Positions 33,927 to 42,070 of a stretch of DNA of 64,000 bases are shown here, one piece after another. Position numbers and translations under genes: made by a program. Numbering within the stretch: the first letter of the stretch is position 1; the number at the start of each line of letters is the position of its first letter. Location: NCBI RefSeq assembly GCF_003323745.1, contig NZ_QOIL01000002.1:279753-343752 (forward strand), read 5' to 3'. Under the pieces are notes generated by a model. That model did no database searches. It saw nothing but the letters and a program-made list of their open reading frames with translations, and was not told where the DNA came from. The stretch is from Sphaerisporangium album. Its GTDB lineage: Bacteria; Actinomycetota; Actinomycetes; Streptosporangiales; Streptosporangiaceae.

Positions 33927-36467
33927 TCACCGGCAGTTGCCGAAGGGCGCGCTGGTGGAACCGCTGCCGGTGGTGCCGCGGAAGCGGACGCACTTGCCCT
34001 TCGACTGCATGATCACCGGACCGGCGTAGTACTTCTCGGACCCGCCGTCGGTCAGGGGAGCGCTGCCCTGCACCTCCAGGGTCGCGGACACGGGAGACGC
34101 CACGCCGATGTGGTCGGTCTTCATCGTCACCACGCAGCTCGCCCCGGACTGGTTGCTGAAGAGCTGGTAGGTGACGCCGCCGCTGAAGGCACTCGACCGC
34201 TGGACGTAGTAGGCCGTGCCCCGGCCCGCCGACTCGCAGACCTGCGCCGGCGTGTACGGGTTGGAGGCCGGCGCCTGCGTGCGGGTCGGCTGGGTGGCGC
34301 GCGGGACGACCGTGCCGCCGGTGGGCCGCGGCGCGACGGAGCCGGTCGCGACCGGGACCGGCACGAAGGGCTTGGTGACGGTCGGGCGCGGCCTGGTGAC
34401 GGTCGGGCGGGGGGTGACGGTCCTGGTGGCCGTCGGCCGGGGCGTGGCCGGGCCGGACGCGGTCGGACGCGGCGACAGCGTGGGAGAAGCCGTGGGCGAC
34501 GCCGTCGTGCTGGGTACGGGGCTGCCGGTCGGCGACCCGGTGGGAGAGCCCGTGGGAGACCCTGTCGGGGATGCCGTCGGGGATCCGGTCGGCGACGGGC
34601 TCGGCGTCCCGGAGGGGACGGGCGTCTCGGACGGCCCGGAGGGGCTCGGCGTCGGCTCGGCGGACGGGCTCACCGTGGGCGTCGCCGTGACCGTCACCGT
34701 GGGCTGCGGCGACGGCGACTGCGCCGGAGAGGTCGTCTGGGTGGGGATCGGCGGCGGGGTGAACTGCGGCCACTGGGACGGCGTCGGGATCCCGATCGAC
34801 GGCGTGGCCGTCGTGATCCGCATCGGGTAGACGCCCTGGTCCTGCGGGGCCGGCGAGGTCGCCCACGGCACCGTGACCTGCGGGCGCGGCGCGGTCGTGC
34901 CGCCGACGTCCGAGCCCTGGGCCTGCGTGCCGGCCGACTCGGCCGCGCCGGTCACCTGGCCCTCCGCGGCGACGCGCCCGATCTCCTGCGGGGAGGCGTA
35001 CTTGCCCGCCCCCCACAGGCCGAGCCCGGCGAGCCCGACCACGATGCCGACGCCCGCCGCGAGCCCGACGGGGAAGTGCGCGCCGGCCTTCTTGCGCGGC
35101 GACGCGGCGGCGGACCCGCCCTCGCCGTTCGCGGACGGCCGCGCGGGGTGCTCCGGGCTCTCCTCCGTGGGCAGCGCGGGGGCGCTCCACACCTGCTGCG
35201 TGGGCGGCGCCTGCGCCGGGACCTCCCACACGGGCTCCTGGCCGGCCGTACGCGGGGTCACCACGGAGCCGGGCTCGACGACCCCGGCCTCGGGCCGCGG
35301 GTCGCCGGAGATGACCGGGCCGGACACGGCCGGGCCGGGGATGACGACCCCGGACCCGCCGGGGGTGACGGCCACGGTGTCCCCGGACGACTCCGGGCCG
35401 GACACGAGCTCGCCGGAGATGACCATCCCAGGGGCGGAGCCCGCGGCGGGCGGGAGGACGGCCCCGGGCACGGGGGCGGCGGGGATGGCGCGGGCGGGCG
35501 GCGCGGCCTTCTCCTCGCCGAGCAGCCACAGCATCGCGCCCTGCGCGGTGGGACGCTGGGCGGGCGTCTTGGCCAGGCACGCGCCGGCGACGTCGCGCAG
35601 CGGCGTGGGAAGGGCGCCGAGGTCGGGCCAGGCGGTGGCGATGGCCTGCGGCCCGCCGGTGAACGGCTCGCCGCCGGTCGCGGCGTAGGCCATGGTGCGG
35701 GCCCAGGCGAACACGTCGGCGGCCGGGCCCGCCGGCTCGCCGCGGACCTGCTCGGGGGAGCGGTAGTCGGTCTCGCCGAGCCCGAAGTCGGCGACGCGCG
35801 GCCCGTCGGGGCCGAGGAAGACGTTGTCGGCGGTGAGGCCCCGGTGGGCGATTCCGGCGAGGTGGACGGCGGTGAGCGCGGTCAGCGTGCCGACGGCGAT
35901 CCGCTCCAGGGCGTCGCCGGTCAGGGGTCCGCCGGCCTCGACGGCCTGGCGCAGGGAACGGCCCTCGACGTACTCGCGGACGACGTAGGCGCGGTCGTCC
36001 ACCCATCCGGCGTCGATCGCGCGCACCGCGTACGCGCTGGAGACCCGCTGGGCGGCGGAGAGGTCGTCCAGGACGCGCGAGCGCGCCTGGTCGTCGGCCT
36101 CGGGCCAGCGGGGGAGCAGCTTGACGACGAACCGCGGCTCGTCCCCGGACCCTTCGGCGGCCGGCTCGCCGCTCGCCCGGGGGGACGACGGCTCGGCGAC
36201 GGTTCCGGCCGTCTCGGATGACCTGGCACCGGTTTCGGATGGCTCGGCGGCGGAGGGCTCGGAGCCGGTTCCCGAAGGCGCCGGCGTGGTCTCCGGAACG
36301 GAGGATATGGAGGAGCCCGGCGATGCCGGCGATTGGGGGGCGGACGCGGGACGGGTGTGCTCGGCCAGGTAGGCGGTTCCGCGCGGGCCGTCGCCCAGGC
36401 GTCCGAGAAGCGTGTAGTCGCCTACCTGCTGAGGATCCCCCGGTAGCAATGGCTGCATATCCCTCAT
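33927..36467 (-). CDS. Transmembrane Ser/Thr kinase-like protein, catalytic Asp missing (probable pseudokinase)
   Basis: 846 residues. The N-terminal kinase-like domain (~15-300) starts GRLGDGPRGTAYLAEH, has a ~70-residue Ser/Glu/Pro insert, then the Lys motif RFVVKLL. The catalytic loop reads HRGLTADN where active kinases have HRDxKxxN; DFG is kept (VADFGLGE). So ATP binding may persist but phosphotransfer is doubtful. A juxtamembrane linker (~300-455) leads to one membrane helix (~462-485). A long Pro/Ser/Thr tract with PTGS repeats (~545-730) follows, then an extracytoplasmic domain (~745-846) with four or more cysteines and binding-domain character. ATG at 36467 with GGGGAAGG. In a T7SS setting it could be a cell-wall-spanning sensor or scaffold. 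Confidence 0.85.
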   Translation of the reverse strand: MRDMQPLLPGDPQQVGDYTLLGRLGDGPRGTAYLAEHTRPASAPQSPASPGSSISSVPETTPAPSGTGSEPSAAEPSETGARSSETAGTVAEPSSPRASGEPAAEGSGDEPRFVVKLLPRWPEADDQARSRVLDDLSAAQRVSSAYAVRAIDAGWVDDRAYVVREYVEGRSLRQAVEAGGPLTGDALERIAVGTLTALTAVHLAGIAHRGLTADNVFLGPDGPRVADFGLGETDYRSPEQVRGEPAGPAADVFAWARTMAYAATGGEPFTGGPQAIATAWPDLGALPTPLRDVAGACLAKTPAQRPTAQGAMLWLLGEEKAAPPARAIPAAPVPGAVLPPAAGSAPGMVISGELVSGPESSGDTVAVTPGGSGVVIPGPAVSGPVISGDPRPEAGVVEPGSVVTPRTAGQEPVWEVPAQAPPTQQVWSAPALPTEESPEHPARPSANGEGGSAAASPRKKAGAHFPVGLAAGVGIVVGLAGLGLWGAGKYASPQEIGRVAAEGQVTGAAESAGTQAQGSDVGGTTAPRPQVTVPWATSPAPQDQGVYPMRITTATPSIGIPTPSQWPQFTPPPIPTQTTSPAQSPSPQPTVTVTATPTVSPSAEPTPSPSGPSETPVPSGTPSPSPTGSPTASPTGSPTGSPTGSPTGSPVPSTTASPTASPTLSPRPTASGPATPRPTATRTVTPRPTVTRPRPTVTKPFVPVPVATGSVAPRPTGGTVVPRATQPTRTQAPASNPYTPAQVCESAGRGTAYYVQRSSAFSGGVTYQLFSNQSGASCVVTMKTDHIGVASPVSATLEVQGSAPLTDGGSEKYYAGPVIMQSKGKCVRFRGTTGSGSTSAPFGNCR

Positions 36468-36729
36468 CGCCTTCCCCTGCGGCTCACCCGTCGCAGATCA
36501 TGACACCACATGATCAAGCCCCGTAGGGCGTGATTCGTCACGCCTGCATCACTTGTTACGGTTCTGTTGATCATGTACCGAGATAACGGGATATGTCGCA
36601 GAAATCCATTCGCGCGCGCGTTCACGTCCGGCCATGGTGAGCCCTCAAGGCGAGGCGGGCAGCCCGGTGGGGAAGGGGCCGCCGGACGTTCCCGGGCCGA
36701 CGGGCCCCCGTCGTGAAAGCCGCGGCGGA

Positions 36730-37641
36730 TCAGTCGTAGAAGCCGAGGCGGCGGAGCTGCTTGGGGTCGCGCTGCCAGTCCTTGGCGACCTTGATGCGCA
36801 GGTCCAGGTAGACGTGGGTGCCGAGCAGCGCCTCGATGTGCTTGCGCGCCCGCGTGCCGACCTCCTTGAGCCGCGCCCCCTTCGGCCCGATGACGATGGC
36901 CTTCTGTGAAGGACGCTCGACGTACATCTGCGCGTACACGTCGAGCAGGTCGTCGCGGCCCTGCCGGGGCACCATCTCTTCGACCAGGACGGCGATCGAG
37001 TGCGGCAGCTCGTCCCGCACGCCTTCCAGGGCGGCCTCGCGGATCAGCTCGGCGACCAGCACGTGCTCGGGCTCGTCGGTGAGCTCGCCCCCCGCGTACA
37101 GCGGCGGCGACTCGGGCAGGCGGTCTACGAGCAGATCGCCGAGGGTGCCGAGCTGCTCCCCGGACTCCGCGGACACCGGGACGATCTCGGCGAAGTCTGC
37201 CAGCCTGGACACCGCGAGCAACTGGCCGGCGATCTGCTCGCGGCTCGCGAGGTCGCACTTGGTGACCACGGCGACCACCGGCGTCTTCTTGACGGCCGCG
37301 AGCTTCTCGGCGATGAAGCGGTCCCCCTTGCCGATCGGCTCGTTGGCCGGAACGCAGAAGCCGATCACGTCGACCTCGGTCAGCGTCGAGAGCACGAGGC
37401 TGTCCAGCCGCTCGCCGAGCAGCGTGCGCGGGCGGTGCAGGCCGGGCGTGTCGACGATCACGAGCTGGGCGTCGGGCCTGGTGACGATGCCGCGGATGGC
37501 GCGGCGGGTCGTCTGGGGCTTGCTGGAGGTGATCGCCACCTTGGCGCCCACCAGCGCGTTCATCAGCGTCGACTTGCCGACGTTGGGCCTGCCGACGAAG
37601 CAGGCGAACCCGGCACGGAACTCAGCGGCTGAGGAACTCAC
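36730..37641 (-). CDS. era: GTPase Era
   Basis: 303-residue Era, an essential GTPase in 30S assembly that binds 16S rRNA. G1 GRPNVGKST (residues 17-25), G2 region TTRRAIRG, G3 DTPGLH, G4 TKCD (the actinobacterial variant of NKxD). C-terminal KH domain with VIGPKGARLKEV and the conserved end RRLGFYD. GTG start at 37641. It lies 17 nt downstream of a cytidine deaminase-like gene, the usual actinomycete pairing, but on the minus strand and 34 kb from phoH-ybeY-CNNM, inside T7SS genes. Confidence 0.97.
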   Translation of the reverse strand: MSSSAAEFRAGFACFVGRPNVGKSTLMNALVGAKVAITSSKPQTTRRAIRGIVTRPDAQLVIVDTPGLHRPRTLLGERLDSLVLSTLTEVDVIGFCVPANEPIGKGDRFIAEKLAAVKKTPVVAVVTKCDLASREQIAGQLLAVSRLADFAEIVPVSAESGEQLGTLGDLLVDRLPESPPLYAGGELTDEPEHVLVAELIREAALEGVRDELPHSIAVLVEEMVPRQGRDDLLDVYAQMYVERPSQKAIVIGPKGARLKEVGTRARKHIEALLGTHVYLDLRIKVAKDWQRDPKQLRRLGFYD

Positions 37642-37658
37642 GCCTTCATTGTCCCCGA

Positions 37659-38003
37659 TCAGATGTACCGCCCCTTCACGGCGCCGTCGGGGGCGGCCAG
37701 GAACAGGACGGCGTCCCCGAGATCCTCGATGGCGGCCAGGTCGGCCGCGCCCGGCTCCTCCTCGTCGGTGACGAGCGCGGCGGCCTCCAGCGACACGGCC
37801 CCGCTGGACACGGCCATCGCCACCGCCACCTGCACGGCGGAGAGCTTCAGCGACGGCAGGTCGACGTTGGTCGCCGTGTAGGTGCGCCCGGTCTCGTCGC
37901 GGACGGCGGCGCCCTCGGCCGTGCCGTTGCGCGCGCGGGCGGCGCGGGCCAACGTGATGATCTTGCTGTCCTCGGGGGCGAGGGAGGTCTCGGTCACGGG
38001 CAC
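37659..38003 (-). CDS. Cytidine deaminase-like protein without zinc ligands
   Basis: 114 residues with the cytidine deaminase fold pattern (EDSKIITLARAARARNG, EGAAVRDETGRTYTA, LEAAALVTD). The zinc and catalytic motifs of active enzymes, C/H-A-E and PCxxC, are absent: the segment reads LSAVQVAVAMAVSSG where CAE should be. I recall similar era-linked proteins in Streptomyces, annotated as cytidine deaminase. Deaminase activity is therefore unlikely, and a structural or regulatory role linked to Era is possible. GTG start at 38003, 4 nt after the lipoprotein gene. Confidence 0.78.
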   Translation of the reverse strand: MPVTETSLAPEDSKIITLARAARARNGTAEGAAVRDETGRTYTATNVDLPSLKLSAVQVAVAMAVSSGAVSLEAAALVTDEEEPGAADLAAIEDLGDAVLFLAAPDGAVKGRYI

Positions 38004-38007
38004 AAGG

Positions 38008-38640
38008 CTACTCGGCGGCCTCCCGGACCTTGGCCGCGAGCAGGGTGGCGAGTTCCTCGGTCCGCTGCGGGTCGAGCTTGGCCATGCCGGTGTGCACCAA
38101 GGAGATCAGGATGCCCCCCGTGCGCACCACGACCAGGTGCATCTCGTACGGATAGCCGCCGACCCGCCCCTTGTACCGCCGCGCCTCCACGCCGTCCCCG
38201 ATCGTGCGCACGGGCAGCGGCGAGCCGACCAGCCGGTCCCCGGCCCCGGCGGCCTTCACCGTGGCCACCGGGCAGTCCCGCATGAGGTCGGCGGCCGTGC
38301 GCAGCGCCTGGCGCGCGTCCCCCGGGGCGTACGCGGCGAGGACGACGCCCGCCGTCTCGCCGAGGCGGTTGCCCCGGAAGGACGCGGCCTCGGCGACGCC
38401 GTCCCCGTGCTTGCCCTCGGCGAGGTCGAACAGCTTGCCGCAGCGCTCGTCCGCCGGGCGGAACGGGGGCTGCCAGCCGGTTCCGGCCCGGTCGGTGAAG
38501 TCGACGGACGGGTCGTCGACCTCCGCCAGCGCCTTGCGCGCCCGCGACAGTTCCTCACGGCTCCTCTGCCCGCCGCAGGCCGCCGCCGCCCCGGCGAGCA
38601 GGGCGCAGGCGAGGACGACACCGATGACGCGCATCGTCAT
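38008..38640 (-). CDS. Putative lipoprotein
   Basis: 210 residues. Signal sequence MTMRVIGVVLACALLAGAA leads to the lipobox-like AAAC, with Cys near residue 22 as lipid anchor. The mature part has a few cysteines and an alternating beta pattern (PYEMHLVVVRTGGILISLVH), reminiscent of sensor-like extracellular domains of the PknH type, but I cannot fix a family. ATG at 38640 after a G-run. It is co-directional with and 4 nt upstream of the cda-like gene and era, probably one transcript. It is divergent from mycP (195 nt). Confidence 0.75.
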   Translation of the reverse strand: MTMRVIGVVLACALLAGAAAACGGQRSREELSRARKALAEVDDPSVDFTDRAGTGWQPPFRPADERCGKLFDLAEGKHGDGVAEAASFRGNRLGETAGVVLAAYAPGDARQALRTAADLMRDCPVATVKAAGAGDRLVGSPLPVRTIGDGVEARRYKGRVGGYPYEMHLVVVRTGGILISLVHTGMAKLDPQRTEELATLLAAKVREAAE

Positions 38641-38835
38641 CCCCCCGATTCGCTCCGATGGGATCCCCCCGGTCCCACCTGCGGGTTTTCTTCCCGATCA
38701 TCCGAAGGCGCAATCTCGTGAGCTCTTGTCCCGGGCGGAGGCCGGATTGGCTACGCTTCTCGCGCGAACCCAGGCGAACCCGGGCGGGCGCTCGCGCCGG
38801 GCGCGCGGGGACACCCGGGGAGATGGAGCTGAGGC

Positions 38836-39993
38836 ATGGTCGGTCGGGGGATCCTCGCCGGCGCGCTGGCGCTGGCGCTCGCGGGAGGTCCGAGCACGGC
38901 CGCCGCGGCGGTCAGGGAGCCCCAGCCGTGCGTGCCCAAGCGCGGCGGCATGCAGGTCGGCGAGTCGTGGGCGCAGCGGCGGCTGGCGTTCACCGGGGTG
39001 TGGCCGCTCACGCGCGGCGAGGGCGTCACCGTCGCCTTCGTCGACACGGGGGTGGACCCGCGGCACCCGCAGCTCGACATCGCCAAGTCCGTCGACCTGA
39101 CCGGCACCACCCCGCTGGACTGCGTCGGCCACGGGACGGCGGTGGCGGGCATCATCGCGGGCTCCGACCGCGAGGACGTCCCGTTCGCCGGCGTGGCCCC
39201 GAAGGCCCGGCTCATCAGCATCAAGCAGGCGAACGGCGACCGGGGGGACGTGACGCTGCTGGCCGCGGGCATCCGGCGCGCGGCCGACCTCGGCGCCCAG
39301 GTGCTGAACGTCTCCATCCAGACCACCGACCAGCCCGACCTGAAGAGCGCCGTCGAGTACGCGCTCGCCAACGACGTGGTGATCGTCGCCGCGGCCGGCA
39401 ACGTCCAGCAGGAGGACGGCACCGTCGTGCCCGCCTACCCCGCCGCCTACGAGGGCGTGCTGTCGGTCGGCGCCGCCGGGCCGGACGGCAGGCGGACGAA
39501 CTTCTCCAACGCCGCCACCCCGGTCTCGGTGCTCGCGCCCGGCGAGAACGTCACGAGCACCTGGCCCGGCGCCGCGTACGAGCAGGACCTGGACGGGACG
39601 AGCTACGCGGCGCCGTTCGTCGCCGGGGTGGCCGCGCTGGTACGGGCGCGCCACCCGGAGCTGGACAACGTGCGGGTGCGGCGGCGCATCGAGATCACCG
39701 CCGACGGCGCCTCGGGCTCGGGGACGGGGGCGGGCATGGTGAACCCGCTGCTCGCGGTGTCGGAGATCCTGCCCTCGGAGGTCGTGGCCCTCGCGCCCCG
39801 GCGGCCGGACCCGCTGCCCTCGGGCATCGTGGCCAAGCCCCCGCCTCCCGACCACGAGACCATGGCGCGCGCGGGCGCCATCGCGCTGATCGCGGTCTGC
39901 GTGGCGGCGCTGGTGACGGCGGTGAGCCTCGTCATCCCTCTGGGACGGCGGCGCGGGTGGAAACCGGGACGCACGGCCGTTCCCGGAGACTGA
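38836..39993 (+). CDS. mycP: Type VII secretion-associated serine protease mycosin
   Basis: 385-residue subtilase. Signal peptide (residues 1-25, GILAGALALALAGGPSTAAAA), catalytic Asp in FVDTGVD (~70), His in GHGTAVAG (~98), Ser in GTSYAAPF (~256), oxyanion Asn in AAAGN, and a C-terminal membrane helix (~345-370) before a basic tail. Mycosins sit outside the membrane, clamp the T7SS complex and process some substrates. It is separated from eccB/C/D by more than 20 kb but is the only mycosin seen here, so it should serve that system. ATG at 38836. Confidence 0.95.
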   Translation: MVGRGILAGALALALAGGPSTAAAAVREPQPCVPKRGGMQVGESWAQRRLAFTGVWPLTRGEGVTVAFVDTGVDPRHPQLDIAKSVDLTGTTPLDCVGHGTAVAGIIAGSDREDVPFAGVAPKARLISIKQANGDRGDVTLLAAGIRRAADLGAQVLNVSIQTTDQPDLKSAVEYALANDVVIVAAAGNVQQEDGTVVPAYPAAYEGVLSVGAAGPDGRRTNFSNAATPVSVLAPGENVTSTWPGAAYEQDLDGTSYAAPFVAGVAALVRARHPELDNVRVRRRIEITADGASGSGTGAGMVNPLLAVSEILPSEVVALAPRRPDPLPSGIVAKPPPPDHETMARAGAIALIAVCVAALVTAVSLVIPLGRRRGWKPGRTAVPGD

Positions 39994-40094
39994 TTTCACC
40001 CGCCGAACGCCCGCCGATACTACGCGTGTCGCTGCAATTGGCCACCAGGGTCGTACAAGGTCGCGCACAAGCCTGCGCTGTTCGCGCACGACGG

Positions 40095-40154
40095 AGCGCG
40101 CCCTCGCCGGGACGATGCGAGCCGCGTGAGTGGCTTCGTCGGTGAGGGCGCGCT
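40095..40154. terminator. Candidate terminator between convergent mycP and lectin gene
   Basis: AGCGCGCCCTC (40095-40105) pairs with GAGGGCGCGCT (40144-40154), extended by three inner pairs including one G-U, with a 32-nt loop. No T-run. It lies about 100 nt after the mycP stop and 43 nt after the convergent lectin stop. Confidence 0.5.
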
Positions 40155-40197
40155 GCGGTCGGGTGCTGGTGATATCGCGGAAGAGGAGGTCGGCCGG

Positions 40198-40989
40198 CTA
40201 CCAGTTGATGCGCTGGCTTGGCCCCCCGGTGCAGGGGGCTGATATGACGGGTGTTCCGTTGGCGTAGCTGCTCACGTCCACACACGCTCCGCTTGAGCTG
40301 ACGGTTTCGCGGCTGAAATAGCGAAATTCGGACGCGAAGTTGCACGAGATGAGGAAAAGGTGACCGTCGTCTCCGAGACATTTGTTACTGGCAACATTGC
40401 GGATGGCGCCGCCAAGGTCCCACCGGAACCGCTGGCTCGGCTGGCCGGCGCAATCCCACAGGATGACCGGCGTGTAGTCTGCATAGGAGGATACGTCCCA
40501 GCACTTGTCTCCGGCGACATGGCGGAAGTTCCAACTGAACTGCTGGCTGGGCTGCCCCAGGCAGTCCGCGAGAATCAATTGCGTTCCTGCGGCGTAGCTA
40601 CGCACGTCGAGACAGCGGGCACCGGTGGTGCTGCGGAGCACGCCATCCCACCACTCCCAGCGTTGGCTGGCCCGGCCGTGGCAATCCCACAAGACGGCCG
40701 GCGTGCCTGCGGCGTAGCTACTGACGTCGAGGCACCGGTTGCCGGCGATCGACCTGATCGTGCCGTCGGTCGCGCGACGAAATTGCTGGCTGTCCCGGCC
40801 GTGACAGTCCCACAAGATAACGGGCGTCCCGTTGGCGTAGGAGCTCACATCCAGGCATCGGCCGCCGGCCACGCTGTAGATCGCTTTGGGTGAGAATTCC
40901 GCCGCCTGAGCAGCAGAGATGGGCCCTGTCATCGAGAGAAGAGCAGCAACAGCCACTACAACTCGCAGAAGACTGCTTTTCCACCTCAT
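40198..40989 (-). CDS. Secreted ricin-type beta-trefoil lectin protein
   Basis: 263 residues: Sec signal peptide (1-30, LLRVVVAVAALLSMTGPISAAQA) and then about six ricin-type trefoil repeats with no catalytic domain. Each repeat has the CLDVSSYANGTPVILWDC-type core followed by a QxW-like motif (SQQF, SQRWEW, SQQFSW, SQRFRW, SQRINW). It probably binds sugars outside the cell. ATG at 40989 with AAGGGGGAG upstream. Stand-alone lectins of this type are common in soil actinomycetes. No clear link to the T7SS. Confidence 0.9.
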   Translation of the reverse strand: MRWKSSLLRVVVAVAALLSMTGPISAAQAAEFSPKAIYSVAGGRCLDVSSYANGTPVILWDCHGRDSQQFRRATDGTIRSIAGNRCLDVSSYAAGTPAVLWDCHGRASQRWEWWDGVLRSTTGARCLDVRSYAAGTQLILADCLGQPSQQFSWNFRHVAGDKCWDVSSYADYTPVILWDCAGQPSQRFRWDLGGAIRNVASNKCLGDDGHLFLISCNFASEFRYFSRETVSSSGACVDVSSYANGTPVISAPCTGGPSQRINW

Positions 40990-41426
40990 CGCTCCCCCTT
41001 TCGTGGTAGACGTAAGTGTTGTCGGAATATAGTTGGTAGAAGCGTCTGGTGCCCCGCGGCCTTCCGGGTGGCGCCCAGACGTAAGGGACTCCGGAGGTAG
41101 TGAAAGACGTCGTCCGCGTGCGGATATGACAGCTTTATCCGGGCGCGACGTCCGGCTCATTCACGACCTGGCGAAGGCGATTCTCACGGAGCCCGGGCCG
41201 GTGCGCGTGTGGCCGCTGCTCATGGAACGCTGACCACCGACCTGCCGGTGGACCTGGCCGTCCTCATTGACTTGGACTGGCAGGCCGGAACCGGCCATGC
41301 CCGACGTGCCGGCCGAGGCGGGACCGATCAGCGGCCCCACGACGACGCAGGGAATCGCGACCAGGACCGCCGGCAGTCCCGCGACAGTGGGACGTGTGCC
41401 ATGCGAGCCTCCTGTCGCCGCATGGG
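40990..41426. other. Region between two secreted-protein genes, 437 nt
   Basis: No intact gene is supported on either strand. The minus strand holds a possible frameshifted small secreted peptide (41161-41402, listed separately). The remainder (40990-41160) presumably contains the promoter of the lectin gene. Confidence 0.4.
41161..41402 (-). pseudogene. Possible frameshifted small secreted peptide
   Basis: On the minus strand AGGAGG lies six bases before an ATG at 41402, but that frame stops after 24 codons. The overlapping frame, open to a stop at 41161, reads like a signal peptide (LPAVLVAIPCVVVGPLIG, then PASAG) followed by a short hydrophilic tail. A one-base indel near the start would join ribosome binding site, ATG and signal peptide into a peptide of about 80 residues. 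This could be a decayed gene, a sequence error or chance. Confidence 0.35.
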
Positions 41427-41987
41427 TCAGGGCCGGCGGAAGACGAGGACGGTGATGTTCTCCTGGCCGCCGTTGTCGTCCCGCTTGGGGTCGTTGACCT
41501 GGAACCGTAGGCGACCGCTCGCCGAGCCCCGGTAGATGTAGCAGGGGCTGTTGGACCCGACGGGCCGCCACGCGGTCGTGCTGACCTCGCCGTCGTCGAG
41601 CCGGATCGGCCGGTTCGTGACCCGTGAGAACGCCTTCACCATCAGCATGTACGGTGCGAGCGTCGGCGCCGGCCAGCCGGGCCCGGCGATCCGGCCCTCG
41701 TCGCCGTCCGGGTCCTTCGTGGTGCCCCACCAGTCGATGCGCAGGATGGAGAAGTTGTCGGTGCGCGCGGAGAAGACGTCGCCGGGGACGAGCGTGGCGA
41801 CGCTCACTCCCCGCGGGTCCTCCCCGTCGAGAGTGGCGCGCAGGACGCGGTCCGGGGCGTCCCCGCCGTCGCAGTGGTCGAACGGGGTGCGGACGGTCGC
41901 GCTCGCCGGCACCGTGGCGAACCCGGCGGCCAGGGGCAGCGCGAGGGCTAGCGCGGCGGCCGCCCCCACCATCTTCGTCGTTTTCAT
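41427..41987 (-). CDS. Secreted protein of unknown function
   Basis: 186 residues. Sec signal peptide (residues 1-31, VGAAAALALALPLAAGFA, cleavage after ASA), then a ~155-residue mature domain with two cysteines (DHCDGG and SPCYIY) and a beta-rich pattern (FSILRIDWWGTT, LRFQVND). I do not recognise the family. The ATG at 41987 has AAGGGGGA upstream. It is divergent from the SARP regulator at 42071, with 83 nt between the start codons, so the regulator may control it. Confidence 0.75.
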   Translation of the reverse strand: MKTTKMVGAAAALALALPLAAGFATVPASATVRTPFDHCDGGDAPDRVLRATLDGEDPRGVSVATLVPGDVFSARTDNFSILRIDWWGTTKDPDGDEGRIAGPGWPAPTLAPYMLMVKAFSRVTNRPIRLDDGEVSTTAWRPVGSNSPCYIYRGSASGRLRFQVNDPKRDDNGGQENITVLVFRRP

Positions 41988-42070
41988 GGTCCCCCTTAAG
42001 GAGTGAAGTGATACGACGATGAATGAGAGGCGGGCGAAAAACCTTGAAGAATCCTTGAATGGGGGAACGC

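Noticed and set aside
37659-38003. Active cytidine deaminase
   Set aside because: Zinc and catalytic motifs are missing, so only fold-level homology is claimed.
41033-41233. 66-codon frame on plus strand between secreted-protein genes
   Set aside because: No ribosome binding site, no homologous pattern; overlaps the possible minus-strand peptide.
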